Positions 1-11,059 of a stretch of DNA of 64,000 nt are shown piece after piece; within the stretch, counting starts at the first letter, position 1; each line of letters starts with the position of its first letter. The stretch lies in contig CM034405.1 of the NCBI GenBank assembly GCA_019925095.2, positions 12,053,401 through 12,117,400 of the forward strand. The letters are read 5' to 3'. Below the pieces are notes generated by a model. That model did no database searches, was not told where the DNA came from, and saw nothing but the letters and a program-made list of their open reading frames with translations. Origin of the DNA: Dendrolimus kikuchii. Taxonomy: Eukaryota; Arthropoda; Insecta; Lepidoptera; Lasiocampidae. A program made the translations under genes and the position numbers.

Positions 1-117
1 AGAGCAGCAGCGCATTTGTAACACCTTTGGTGTTGCAAATGTTCATAGGCGATGGTAACCGCTTTCCATCAAGTGGGCCATCTGCCTATCTGCTGAACTC
101 ATGCAATAAAAAAAAAT
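1..117 (+). repeat. SINE family A, 3' part (cut by window edge)
   Basis: This is the 3' end of a short dispersed repeat present about ten times in the window (called family A here). The tail shows the family's TCCATAGGCGATGGTAACCG-type motif in altered form, then a CTGC-rich segment and AATAAA followed by an A-run. It was compared by eye with the copies at 4291, 25118 and 42360. The 5' part lies outside the window. Confidence 0.8.
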
Positions 118-249
118 GGGACGAAAAGGCTTATTGTGCCGACCCTAAATAATTGGGAGAAGGTGAAATAAAATAGAGAGTTCGGCTATAATCACATCTT
201 CAAAATTACAATTAATTAACTGTAGTGTGCAACAGTAAATGTAGAGAAA

Positions 250-478
250 AATTGAAAGGATGTTCTGGTTTGGTTACATCAATTACTGTTCGTTATCGCC
301 AAAACTTAAAAACGGCTTGACCGATTTTGAAGATTTTTTGTGTGTGTTTACGTAGGGTTCCTGGATGGTTGAGATTCACAATTGGATCCCGAAAATGGAG
401 TTGTAATCGCGTTCTAGGTTTTTTATATTATCAGGACAGGACAACATCTGCCCAGCCCAGTACTTTCTTAAATTATTG
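250..478 (+). repeat. Degenerate Helitron-like repeat
   Basis: This stretch resembles the repeats at 9169-9384 and 33028-33329. Shared parts are an AACGGCTTGACCGATTTT-like block, a GATCCCG/GGGTTCTAGG block and a GGACAACATCTGCCCAGCC-like end. The other copies end in CTAG followed by T; this one has lost that terminus. Assignment to Helitrons is inference. Confidence 0.45.
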
Positions 479-519
479 GAAGATTTGTATAGTCACCTAG
501 AGGTGAGTTATATCAAAAT

Positions 520-610
520 ACATACATACATACATAACTTCACGCCAGTTCCCTTGCGGGGTAGGCACGAACAACAGAGTGCCATTTAGGCTTATTCTTA
601 CACACCTCAC
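520..610 (-). repeat. RTE-like LINE 3' end with CATA microsatellite tail
   Basis: On the minus strand this is the extreme 3' end of the LINE whose coding end is at 32526-33026; the shared block starts at CTTCACGCCAGTTCCCTTGC on the plus strand. It ends in a tetranucleotide (ATGT)n tail, as RTE-clade LINEs commonly do. Only the tail was inserted, a typical 5' truncation. Confidence 0.65.
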
Positions 611-929
611 TATATATATCAAAATAGATAATGCGAAATTATTTTCTTATTTAAATATGTATGTATTTTTTTATTGGTTATGAATTAAACAGCATAGAAG
701 TTGATGCCCTACAACGTCATTCATTGGTATATTAAAGTGAATGGCTGCCACACAAAACACCGTCAAATAAAAACACTTAGAAATATGCTACCATTCTTGG
801 TGATCAGTCAAATTGTGTTGAAAATTAATCAAATCTAAATTCAAGTCCTTTTCAAGGCTTTTGTTCAATGTAAGTTCTGGTAGTGAACACTTTTTTGAAA
901 ATCATACTATGTCTACTACGTACTCTGTG
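611..929. other. No gene seen
   Basis: AT-rich sequence without a supported coding region, RNA gene or recognisable repeat. Confidence 0.5.
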
Positions 930-1009
<80 letters not shown>

Positions 1010-1062
1010 CCTATATATATATATATGTATATATCTATGTATATATATATATATATATATCT
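930..1062. repeat. (TA)n microsatellite
   Basis: Long TA dinucleotide run with a few G/C interruptions. The apparent open frames across it encode only Tyr-Ile repeats and are artefacts. Confidence 0.95.
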
Positions 1063-1254
1063 ATATTCGGACAGGTTATGTATATCTGTACGTACTACCA
1101 GTGCGCTATTGTACATAATTATATTATGCAAATATGTAAATGTTTGTTGTTGTGTTTGTAACAGTATATAGGTACGTATAATGACCTGTATATTTTTACA
1201 AACAAACTTTAGTGTACACAACATTACCTCTTATTTACCCCCTCTCGCTAGATG

Positions 1255-1369
1255 CATGCTTGCTGGAAGGAATCTCTTTTTAGCGTTCTCGTATTTGCAT
1301 ATCACCACTATTTTGTACATTTACATGTAACTATTTCGTGTACAATAAAGAATAAAGATAAAAAAAGGA
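1255..1369 (+). repeat. LINE 3' tail fragment
   Basis: A GCTGGAAGGAATCTCTTTTT block is followed by TGTACAATAAAGAATAAAGATA-like sequence and an A-run. This resembles the tails at 17990, 24345 and 48551. The clade is not certain. Confidence 0.45.
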
Positions 1370-2289
1370 TATAATGCTTAACTCTAAGTAACCACGGTAA
1401 TTTTAATTCAAATTTAATATTAAAAAGTAAAAATTTATGGAAGTCGTTTCGTAACAATTTTTTGGATTAATTTTTGCCAAGTTCTACTTGAGTTACATTG
1501 ATAAAGATCCAATATTTCCTAAAGTTAAGGAGATTAAGGCCTTGGAAACTTGTTCAACCAAAAATTAATATTAAAAATATGGGAAGGCAAGTTAATTGGA
1601 ATCAAATTAAGTTTTGGTAACTTATTTAATTATGAATCAAATTTCTCTCCAGATTTCTTAATTATCTTAAATTATAGGTAGACAATTTCTTGGACTTAGG
1701 CAATGTAACGTTAATAATTCAAAAAGTTGTATATTCATTATATATTTAAGAAGGTATACCTACATGTAAAATTAACTTTGTTTGAATGATTGTATGGTCT
1801 TTTAATGAGCCAATTGGGCGTGTAATATCTTACATAATATCATGGAAGAAGAATATTATATTTTTCCATGATAATATGTACAAAACAAAGTCCCTTTCCG
1901 CGTCTGTCTGTCTTGTATATCCGGTAACTCCTCCGAAACCACGCAATGGATATTTAAACGATTTTCACCATAAGTTAGATCATTTTTCAAAGAAAGTTTA
2001 TATATACATTAGAGCTTTTACCCACAGTTTGACCCGTGGCTTAGAAAAAACTCTAGTAGTACGATAAATTCTTCGTTCTTAAAATTCCTGTCTGCATTAC
2101 GCAATAAATAGTCCAGTAAAAGACGTAATACTAACAAACCTTTTAAATCCTACGTAACAACATGGCGTGACATGTCAAAATTCTCTAATTATTTGTATTT
2201 TGTAGCCAAATCAGTCAAAAATTAAAAATCTAATACATTTTTCTTACTACATAATCTAATACAATAAAAGAAAAACTTAATTAATTGTA
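1370..2289. other. No gene seen; faint dispersed repeat
   Basis: AT-rich. Around 1895-2010 there is a block with GTCTGTCTGTC and CTCCGAAACC followed by an ATTTTCACC-type motif, of the kind seen in old dispersed insect repeats. No coding support. Confidence 0.4.
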
Positions 2290-2518
2290 TTCTACCCATA
2301 GTCCCTCAAGACTATAAGTAGAATACTGAGCCTAGATCTCCGTCTTCTATGGGTAAGGTGCCCAGAAGGCTGGTTACGTTTTCTCGCTGGATCGCCATAC
2401 TGGTCCGTTGCACCAGCTGAAGCACCAGCCTTCTGATCACCTGAAGAGTCAATGAGTCGTTTTGATAAATTTTGGGAGAGGCTCATGGCCGCAGGACCCC
2501 ACGGTCCAAGCGTTTCTT
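2290..2518 (-). pseudogene. Decayed LINE C-terminus (endonuclease-like domain), second copy
   Basis: On the minus strand this encodes remains of the same C-terminal domain as the copy at 45386. The first frame reads ETLGPWGPAA and then SKRLIDSSGDQKA. After a frameshift near 2408 the next frame reads VQRTSMAIQRENVTSLLGTL. These line up with VETLGPWGPEA, AKRLVDVSRDQKTG and QRISIAIQRGNVASLLGTF in the other copy. The frameshift makes it a pseudogene. Family knowledge: this C-terminus follows a reverse transcriptase in some retroelements and looks like a PD-(D/E)XK nuclease, but that assignment is from memory of pattern only. The upstream part is absent. Confidence 0.6.
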
Positions 2519-3326
2519 TTCATCAATTTAGTCGAAAATACCTGCATATTTTAGAGAACAACATGTCAAATAGTAAAAGAAGAAAGACGATGGGGCTGAC
2601 ATAACTATAAAGGTTCTAAGCCTTCAGATATGTATGATGGCTTAAACACTGCCCTTTTTGCGTAGAATTACTGATTAAAAAATTAAATGCTCAAGTTCAA
2701 CAAAACAAACATCCTGTATTTACTTTTTAGCAATTTAAGATTACATAACAGTCCAAATTTCTGTTTAAATATTTGTATTTTTTTTACATGTTTTAAAACC
2801 TAGATCAAACAATTGTGATCTAGGTAAGACAACAACAAAATTGGATAGGTTGCACACTTAATCTGCATTAAAACCAAGCGCTGGAACCTCCTCTAGTAAC
2901 TACAATAGTTTAAATCCTTAACACAGTGTTATACGTAGTGGAGAGCTACAGAAGTCGTGCTAACAAGCTTCGTACGGCGAACGGGTGAAGTTGGAGCAAG
3001 TCAGCGAAACTAACAAATAAGGGCGAACAGTATTCTACTCCTAGCCAAGCTGTCCACTTTGCATGTACACGACTGCCGTTGTACATAATTGCAAGCGGAT
3101 TATATTAATTTAGTAAGAATGTTATAATTAACACAGGAAAAAAATAAAAAAATAAATGGTTATTGTTTTATATTGTATAATCTATACGTTGCTTTTTCTC
3201 ACAAGATAATGTATTGGATAAAATTTATTAAAGAGATATTATGTGAATAATAATTTAAATTTAAAACAAATTGGGATAATTCGGCTGAATGTAAGTTACT
3301 CTACGAACTATGAACGGTTCCAGTAT
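2519..3326. other. No gene seen
   Basis: AT-rich intergenic sequence. No supported coding region, RNA gene or clear repeat was found. Confidence 0.5.
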
Positions 3327-3576
3327 GGGGCCATTCACAAATTACGTCACACGAATTTCATGATATTTTTTTACACCTCCCCGTCCTTGTCACAGTCGCA
3401 TTCGTGAGACTCCTCCCTCCCTAGTGTGATATTATATATTTTGCAATTTTACATGAAGAAATTATTAAATGTAAACATCAGTTCCGTAATTAGCTTATAT
3501 ATATTAGTCACACAAAGTCACACTTCGCCGACCCCCTCCCACCCCTTAACTTGTGAAGTAATTTATGGACGGCGCC
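3327..3576. mobile_element. MITE with inverted ends
   Basis: The left end reads GGGGCCATTCACAAATTACG, and the right end read in reverse complement is GGCGCCGTCCATAAATTACT, giving imperfect terminal inverted repeats. Inside are CCTCCC-rich blocks and two CACACGAA/CACACTT segments. This pattern matches a common insect MITE type whose ends contain AATTACGTCA. No coding capacity. Confidence 0.65.
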
Positions 3577-4100
3577 TATACCACGAAAAACCGAAACCAT
3601 GAAAAAACACTAAATCGAAAATATGCTAGATTACGTCGAAATTATTTTATGAATCTAATTTCTTAAATTTTTCAAAAATATCTACTTCATAATACAAATT
3701 AAATAATAAAATTATACCTACAACTATATTTTCATGACATCCCTATTGATATTATAAATGGGAAAGTAACTCTGACTGTCTGTCTGTCCGTCTGTCTGTC
3801 TGTCATGTCCGTTTTCATGGAAAAACTACTGGACTCAGTATATAGGTATATATATTTTCAACGCCGAGGATGAACAAAGAATACTTTTTACCCCGAAAAA
3901 TGGGATAGTTTGCGGGATAAACATATATTTATCTCTGTTTGTTATCATTTTATGGAAATTATTGGACCGATTTGGATGAAACTTGGCTGTACATATATAA
4001 TTTTAATACCGAGGGCAGCCAAGGGATACTTTTTATCCAGGATAATGGGATAGATTTATGTAAAGGTTATCCCGGAAACTAGGATAGGTTTTGTGATTTT

Positions 4101-4150
4101 GTCCATTTCGTCCACTTAGTCCACTGGGTCCACTTGGTCCCCTTGGTCCA
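4101..4150 (+). repeat. 9-bp minisatellite (GTCCACTTG-type)
   Basis: Five to six tandem 9-bp units start at 4101, 4110, 4119, 4128, 4137 and 4146, each beginning with GTCC. Short and diverged. Confidence 0.85.
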
Positions 4151-4290
4151 TGTTATCTATCATGTTTTGTCATTTATGTAATATACAGATAGACGGGGGA
4201 GGGTATAGTTTGCGATATAAAATGAAGTGCATCTTCCGGGGGCAAATACATAAAAGTTTAATAGAATGTAACCTTACAACTCCATTTACA

Positions 4291-4597
4291 GTGCAGGAAC
4301 GAAAAAGAATACAATTTCCTGTGGCCGGGCGGCCTGTCGTAAGAGGCGACTTAACAACCCACAGCCAGGTGGTAAGGCATTTGCCCGACTGGATGGCTAC
4401 CACCCCTGGTCTAAAGTATGTTGCCATAACAACCTTGAATTGTGTTCCGGCATTAGTGACCAGATTCCAATCTTCATTAAGAGAGCAGCGGCGCATTTGT
4501 AGTAACTTTGGTGTTGCAAATGTCCATAGGCGATGGTAACCGCTTTCCATCAAGTGGGCCGTCTGCCTGTCTGCTGATCTCCTGCAATAAAAAAAAA
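4291..4597 (+). repeat. SINE family A, full length
   Basis: The copy begins at GTGCAGGAACG, passes through the GC-rich GGCCGGGCGGCC palindrome block, then GTCGCC/GTTGCCATAACAACC, and ends in GCAATAA plus an A-run. Copies share this same 5' start, which argues for a true SINE rather than randomly truncated LINE ends. No clear tRNA-type B box was seen, so the source RNA is unknown. The apparent 129-codon frame across it has no support as a gene. Confidence 0.85.
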
Positions 4598-4627
4598 TAC
4601 CGCCTGTTCTTTACACAAGAGATCCGC

Positions 4628-4670
4628 ACTAGAGGTTGACCCGCCGTGTAGCTGCGGAGTAAACTCTAGT
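4628..4670. repeat. 43-bp hairpin module
   Basis: ACTAGAGGTT at the left and AAACTCTAGT at the right form inverted arms around a 23-bp GC-rich core. The same 43-bp design occurs in reverse orientation at 63404-63446. Confidence 0.75.
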
Positions 4671-5310
4671 AGCTGCCGTATATTTTGCCCAATCAAAGCA
4701 AGTCACGCTTATGTTATGGGTAATATTATGCTTATATGAACATGTAAGAAGGTTGAATGCAGTGCATGAAAGTAGAAAAGTTTTCATTATAAGACTACCA
4801 GAGGCAATGCAAAAATCTACTTTAAACCTGAATGCAAACACAATGATGTGGTTCGCTGCAAACGATGTTGGTAAGGACGAGGGCTCTTCAGCCAAGCTTA
4901 AGGACTTTGAAATACCTTATTCACTTTAAATAACATTCACAAAGACTCGTAAAGCAAACAAAAAGGCCGCGTCTTATGAATGTAGAGTTACAAGATATAC
5001 AGAAGATTTCTTATTTTCTTCACGAACTTCAGCTGAGTTATTTTTTAATCTTACAAGCACAATAAGATACAATTATAACCAAAAACTTATGGTTGTACTT
5101 AAACTTGATTTAAGAAGGACGCTATTCGTAAAACATTAGAGTTCTTATTCAACATAGCAAACCTCCCTCCTAGCAGAAGTCTCGATATAAAAATTATATT
5201 ATCATACGCTTTAAATATAGCTAATCGACTCATGGTGGTAATTTTTATATTAAAAGCCAAGAGAAAATTATTTTTGGCACCCACTGGAAATAGTATTAGA
5301 AGCTATATAT
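4671..5310. other. No gene seen
   Basis: Short open frames occur on both strands at 4711-4929 and 5099-5284, but none shows a family motif, splice context or codon bias that would support a gene. Confidence 0.45.
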
Positions 5311-5555
5311 GCCAGGTGGTAGGGCATATGCCCGACTGGATGGCTACCACTCCTGGTCTAAAGTATGTCGCCATAACAACCTTCAGTTGTGTTCCGGCAT
5401 TAGTGACCAGGTTCCAGTCTCCCTTAAGAGAGCAGCAGCGCATTTGTAGCAACATTGCTGTTGCAAATGTCCATAGGCGATGGTAACCACTTTCCATCAA
5501 GTGTGCAGTCTGCCTGTCTGCTGATCTCTTGCAATAAAAATAAATAAAAAAAAAA
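5311..5555 (+). repeat. SINE family A, 5'-truncated
   Basis: Starts inside the family at GCCAGGTGGTAGGGC and runs to the GCAATAAAAATAAAT A-rich tail. It closely matches the copy at 25118. Confidence 0.85.
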
Positions 5556-5674
5556 GCTTTTTCAGAGCAAATTAAATCCTAAAATAAACTACGTACATAT
5601 ATATATATATAGTAAAACTAATAAATACAAATAAAAAGTACGCAACAAATATGTAATAGATACATACTATTACA

Positions 5675-6085
5675 TCTATATATATAAAAATCAATTGCAG
5701 TTCGTTAGTCTCGCTAAAACTCGAGAACGGCTGGACTGATTTGGTTAATTTTGATTTTGAATTATTTTTGGAAGTCCAGGGAAGGTTTAAAAGGTGAGTA
5801 ACTATGAAAAAAAAATGCTTGGAATATCCCCTTAGAAATATTCCCTTAGAAACTATGCCTACCTGTCAAACATTTGATGTTCGTTTCGTCGTTCAGAAAT
5901 CAAATTAAATTTAAAAATGAGGTTTTTTTTTCATTTTGTTTTTGAATTTGAATGTCAAACGTTTGCTGTTCGTTCCGGTTAAGTTTTGGCCACATTTTTT
6001 ACTAAAGTTGATACATTCTGCAATTATCATTCAGCTTTTTTATTTATTGATTCTGAGGCGGTACGAAGTTTGCTGGGTCAACTAG
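5675..6085 (+). mobile_element. Non-autonomous Helitron-like element
   Basis: The left end is A followed by TCTATATATATAAAAATC. The right end is CTAG followed by T. The right end carries a short GGCG/TGCT stem (with G-T pairs) about 10 nt before CTAG. Known Helitrons begin TC, end CTRR after a small hairpin and insert between A and T, all of which fit here. No Rep/helicase coding capacity, so it would depend on a partner. The internal AACTCGAGAACGGCTGGACT block is shared in type with the copies at 9169 and 33028. Confidence 0.65.
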
Positions 6086-6186
6086 TACACTATAAAAAGA
6101 AAATTTTACATGTATCTATCAATGTATTTTATTTAGATGTCTCTGTATGCATATGTATATGTTATTATGTACGTATGTAAAATAAG

Positions 6187-6226
6187 TATATACTTACACA
6201 CATACCTACATGTGTGTAAGTATATA
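6187..6226. repeat. Perfect 17-bp inverted repeat hairpin
   Basis: TATATACTTACACACAT (6187-6203) and its reverse complement (6210-6226) flank a 6-nt loop. AATAAGTA and TACTTATT occur further out, so the palindrome extends imperfectly. Confidence 0.85.
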
Positions 6227-7717
6227 TATATTACTTATTTCGCTTATTAACGTATGTATATATTTATTCCATTTTTACACAAATTTAGTTCGCTCATTTG
6301 TTCGCAATTTAATTTTAATAGAAAAACCTGTTATAGCCATGCATTTTAAGAACTTTTTTTGGTTGTTTGTATTATTGTAACATGCGCTGGTGGTTTTTTC
6401 AATAAATAAAAAATAATCTCTACAGTAAATTCGGTCCTCCGCGACCAGGACCTCTTTAGCAGGGTAAAAAATAGAAACCTACTTTGGTACCTAGAAAGCT
6501 GGTAGCATTACCTCCATAAATACAAACTAACTTTTTTAGCCGGGTAAGCTGCAGCCTGCGTTAATTAGATTTAATATAATATAATTGTAGCGCTTTTGGA
6601 GGATTTAATTTAGTCTTGGTTTTATTTTCAGGGTTTTTTAAAATAATATTCTATTACTATTTTTTAGATTTGCACTTTTAGGAATTTTTATTTATAATAA
6701 TAAATCTTTAGTTCATAGCCATTACAACATATTTGGGTTACAAGTAAAATGTACAAAAAAGTCAGAATTGTCGAAAGAAAAGCAAGCTGTCTAGTCAGGT
6801 GGTTACCTGTGTTACATTTAGCATTAGCAGCCATCCGACTGCAAGATATTACTTATAGTTGAAGGCTAATTTGTTGTGTTATTTACATAATATTTTTTTA
6901 ATGGTCATTTCTAGTATTGTTCATCCATAATTAAATTCATATTTGGTCTTTCCTTGCTTTTTAACTTCTTTAAATTTATTTTTCTTACACCTGAACACTT
7001 ATAAAGTTTGTCTCTAATATCTTTTCGAAATAACTTTTATCTACCGAATGCCCGCTCGCTAAAAAAGGCTTTCGTTTTACTGCACACTGCGGCGTTCATT
7101 CGTGGCACAAAACTTCACTAAACTTAAATTAGTTTTATTAAGTGTCATCGACATTACCCGTCACCGGCATTAAGTACTGAAGTTTTTGTGTAGACAACAT
7201 ACATTACGATGCCTTATACTTCGGTGTTACTGTTCCTCTCTTCATTAGAACACAAAACTCGGCTTACCTGAATATATTACGGTGGAAATTATCATAAATG
7301 AATGATGGAAATGAGTTGAAAGATGGAATATACAGAATTTTAAACAGCAAACATTGTGTGCATACTTTGTACCATGTACTGAAATACTAAAACTCAAACA
7401 CAACGCCGTAAGTAATAACTGAGTGAAATTAAATGAGAAAAACTGCATACAAATAAACAAGTCAAAACAGATCCCAGGCACGAATTAATTCAATTATATC
7501 ATGCACTGATGATGAAGCAACTATCATTTATATTCTAGTATATTTGTATAATTATGCAAATATAATGCTTTACCTCACTGACTGACTGACTTATTGACTG
7601 ACATATCAACGCACAGCCAAACAAAGTATTTGGGCTAAGACCATGAAAATTTGTATATGGAGTCCTTCTACACTGTAGGTGCGTTATTAAGAAAGGATTT
7701 TTGAAAATTCAATCCAA
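6227..7717. other. No gene seen
   Basis: About 1.5 kb of AT-rich sequence. No coding region with family motifs, no RNA gene and no clear mobile element was recognised. Confidence 0.45.
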
Positions 7718-8004
7718 AATATCAGCCCAAAATGTCTCACTGGTGGGCTCGGGCCTCCCATTATAAGGGGAACAGACAGTATACCCTCCACGCTTATCCA
7801 AGGTGGCTTGGCAGGTTTGACACATCCGTTATCTGGATGCGCAGGTTACATTGCGATGTTTTCCTTAACCGTTGTTAGAACGTAGTCATTGTAGCAATAT
7901 GCGCATTAGATCAAAAAACTACCTAAGTGGTGCATGCGTTTCGGCCAGGATCGAATACCGCCCTTTGAGATTGGAACGCGTGCGCCATTACTCTACCACG
8001 ATTT
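7718..8004 (-). repeat. tRNA-derived-type SINE (family B)
   Basis: On the minus strand the head contains a degenerate RNA polymerase III B box (complement of GGATCGAATAC near 7948). It then passes through TACATTGCGATG/CAGGTT blocks to a GGCCCGAGCCCACC-type tail. It matches the copy at 25045-25655 and the partial copy at 61770. The T-run at 8002-8010 on the plus strand lies just beyond the head. Confidence 0.65.
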
Positions 8005-9168
8005 TTTTTTTATTTACTTGTTCCCAATTTGAAAGAAATGTCGGCGCTTTTCGAAAATCAACCCTTAAGGGGTGAAATAAGCTACCTTTTTACTTTTTTG
8101 ACTACTGGAACTACGCCGCGTGCTGAACCTTATTATTGGCATATTGCTTTGCGAAGCCTTATTAAATTAATGTTCTAAGATAAATCGCATATTTTCTAGA
8201 AATTCTTCGCTCCAAACCTGTGATAAATACTTATCATTGAAGTTATAAATCTTCTTAAAAGTAAATGAAACGAATACACGAATTGAACAGTACCTAAGCA
8301 AAGAATGTACTGGATATTTGAAATCGCATAGTTCCATACAAGTTTATGAATATAGTTATAATACATTTTTTTCTTTAAATGCTGATCTTGGAAGGAATTT
8401 CGCCAACCTTTATGTTCGACCGAGCGCACACAATGTCAGTAATGGCTACCATTAGGAACATCAAATCGTTCAAGCGTAACACTACACTTGTTCCAATGCT
8501 TGCTCAACATATTTGGTTAATCCTGGGTAGGTATGACAGCGTGCTCTTACTCTGATTCCATTGTAGCTACTCATTTTGGATATACCCATACACGAAGAGC
8601 AAGAAAGGAGTAAAAAAATCCTGATGTACAGAATATCCACAGTTTTGAAAGCGAATGAAGAAGCTTGACGTGTGTATATGAAACTAAAGCTGTATTTCTA
8701 CTATTTATATGTACGTGCGTATCTATAATCATTATTGACAAAATAAATAGGTGTAACATACAGGTAGATAGACAGAGGGAGAACGGTCACAATATTTTAT
8801 AAAAATTAGCATTTCGTTTTTGCCATAATCGCTATAGAACCCTAAAATTAGTTAGTAGTCGTTTTGAACAACCAATTAAGCGTAGTTTTAATTATACTAG
8901 TGATCGCCTGTGGTCGAAATTCGAACATAATAACTAATTTAAATTATAAGTTTGAACATTATTAAGATTCTGTTTTCAAAGACTACTCAATCAAGTATAA
9001 TAGTCACAGATTTCGCCAAGGCAACACTGTTAATTTGACTTTAATAATAAACAAAAGAGTATATATGCGTGTGTGTGTCAAATACATGGTAGTGTGTGTA
9101 ATGTTTTTTTTATTGATTTAATGTATTTTTTGCAGTTTTTAAAAAATATTAGCATTCTGCACTCCTTC
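8005..9168. other. No gene seen; remnants of dispersed repeats
   Basis: 8030-8110 (CGGCGCTTTTCGAAAATCAA, then CCCTTAAGGGGTG) resembles part of the repeat at 45040-45190. 8780-8840 contains a TTTCGTTTTTGCCATAATCG block that recurs in altered form at 16815, 20740 and 29800. No coding support. Confidence 0.45.
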
Positions 9169-9384
9169 TCTATACAAACTATATATATAAATTACGTGTT
9201 ACGTTGTTTATCCGCGATGGACTCCTAAACTACTTGACCGATTTTAATCAAATTTGCACACCGTGTGCAGTTTGATCCGACTTGAAACATAGGATAGCTT
9301 ACATTTGGACCCGGTAGGTGGCCCTGGAATCGGGTTCTAAATTTTATTTCTTCAGGGCAGAACAACGTCTGCCGGGACAGCTAG
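9169..9384 (+). mobile_element. Helitron-like element, short
   Basis: The copy has a TATATATATAAATTACGTG-like start and ends GCCGGGACAG then CTAG followed by T. Inside are GGACTCCTAAACTACTTGACC and GGTAGGTGGCCCTGG-type blocks shared with 33028-33329. The left boundary is approximate. Confidence 0.55.
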
Positions 9385-9872
9385 TAAACTATAAGTGTGC
9401 GAAATTTCATACGCCTCGTGTTTTTGCTTCACGTATTAAATTAAAATAATTTTAATTATACATATTATTTAACAGTTGCGGAAATCTAAAAAAATATTCA
9501 TTATTTACAGTTTGTAACTACTAATCAGAAACTGTCGAAGCTATAATGGAGATATCTTAATAATCGATAATAGAATAATCGAATTATTCTGTTATTGTAT
9601 CCTGTAATGGCTCACCTCTAAAAATAACGTATTCATAAGCGAAATAATAATCTAAATAAAGTTCAAAGCACCTTTTCACAAAATCTCTTTGTATTGAAAA
9701 TAAATTACGTATTTGAATGCTTCTACGGAATTGCGAAATCCAAAGGATCCGTCTTGAGTGTAGATTCATATAGTTGATTATAATAGGACCCTCAAATACC
9801 TAGCCATCGTTAAATTACACGTTACGTTGAAAAGACTTTGAATAAAGTGAATTTTCTTCTTGTTATTTACAG

Positions 9873-10072
9873 ATTGCGAATCACAATTCAGGGACCAAAT
9901 GTGGGATCGTATTTACCAACCCGCAGGTAAACTTCTCATGCAGTTAAAAAGAAATTCGGGGGAATTTTATCGCTCGTTAGAGTCCTTAAGCGGTGACAGC
10001 GTCCGGAGTCCGGACCTATGCGGAACGGATCGACGGAGATTTGTCGAACGCTATCTGAACACATTTTACTAA
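9873..10072 (+). other. Possible host exon (unrecognised)
   Basis: A pyrimidine-rich tract and TTACAG (ending 9872) form a good splice acceptor. The frame behind it stays open to a stop at 10070-10072, about 66 codons with less AT-rich codons than the surroundings. A good donor, CAG then GTAAAC, occurs at 9926/9927, so the exon could also be only 54 nt (18 codons). The peptide (CESQFRDQMWDRIYQPAG start) matches no family I recognise. It may be a terminal or internal exon of an otherwise distant gene, or chance. Confidence 0.25.
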
Positions 10073-11059
10073 CTACCAAATCTATACTATTAAAATTGAA
10101 TTATCTGTCTGTGACTTCAAAATAAATGCCAAAAGGAGAATAGCAAGCACCTATACACTGTCAGGGCAGTTTGAAAAAATCATTTGATATATTTTAATAT
10201 TGATCTCATAGTCTTCTGTTTCAAAAAATTGTTGAATTGGGTTTTTTAGAAATTCAGGGCAGATTTCTGTTATAAGGTAAAGTATTGGTTAATTATCTTT
10301 TGACAACTTTGTGCAAAATCAGCGCACTTCGTGTGTTAAAGTATTAATTATTTAGTTTAGGTTATCTTTTTCCCACTAGAAAAAAACAATAAACAATAAC
10401 ATTAAATAGACAAGAAATATGACTTATACCTCAACAAACATTTTAGTTCTGTACATTTCAGTTTACTGCTGTGCATATTTCCGCCATTCTCGTTCAAGTG
10501 ACAACTGCTATTTATACTCCCAAATCCTAAAGAACCGTTATTAGAATTTTTGTCTGTCAGTCTGAATGTTAGTCACAAAATTTAATCTCAAATTTTCGTG
10601 TGTACTTTATTTAAATATAATGCGGAATTAAAAAAAATATATGAATATTAAGTCCAAGTCCCTCGCGAAAGCAACTGCTAGGCTAGTTACCTAACAAGTA
10701 CATTTCCATAATATCTTCAATCTAAAAAAACTAATTTCTCTACGCAGGTACATTAGCCGCTAAGCTTTTGTAAACACAGCTAGTTCAGTTCACAGTAGTT
10801 AAAATACATAATGTGAATAAATGATTACATGCAAATATTTACTCTCTAGTTTTTATTAGGAATAAATCGAAACGCCAAAGGGTTCATTGAACAGTGACTA
10901 AATTTTCCATTTTATTGCCGTAACCTGGCTGGCTACAGTAGACAAATCACGTGCCGCATTGTAACGAGAATTTGATTGCTCCCCTGCTCTACACCCACTT
11001 ACCCCACATACAGGTCAGTCGAGAACGACACACTACTTGCGCGATATAATACTTTCATA
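10073..11059. other. No gene seen
   Basis: AT-rich sequence without recognisable coding or repeat structure. Confidence 0.45.

Larger units (their letters stand above)
3741..4670 (-). repeat. Dispersed element ending in a 43-bp hairpin; interrupted by SINE A
   Basis: Read on the minus strand, the element starts with the hairpin at 4628-4670. It continues through a CTTCATTTTATATCGCAAAC block and further to CTGTCTGTC-rich sequence near 3775. The same hairpin and CTTCATTTTATATCGCAAAC block occur on the plus strand at 63404-63600, which shows that the family A SINE at 4291-4597 was inserted later. A 9-bp tandem repeat lies at 4101-4150. Confidence 0.6.

Noticed and set aside
861..1224. Three overlapping open frames of 85-102 codons
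   Set aside because: They translate a TA microsatellite into Tyr-Ile repeats on both strands.
4150..4553. Frames of 127-129 codons on both strands
   Set aside because: They lie across the SINE A copy, and the same peptide recurs in other SINE copies.
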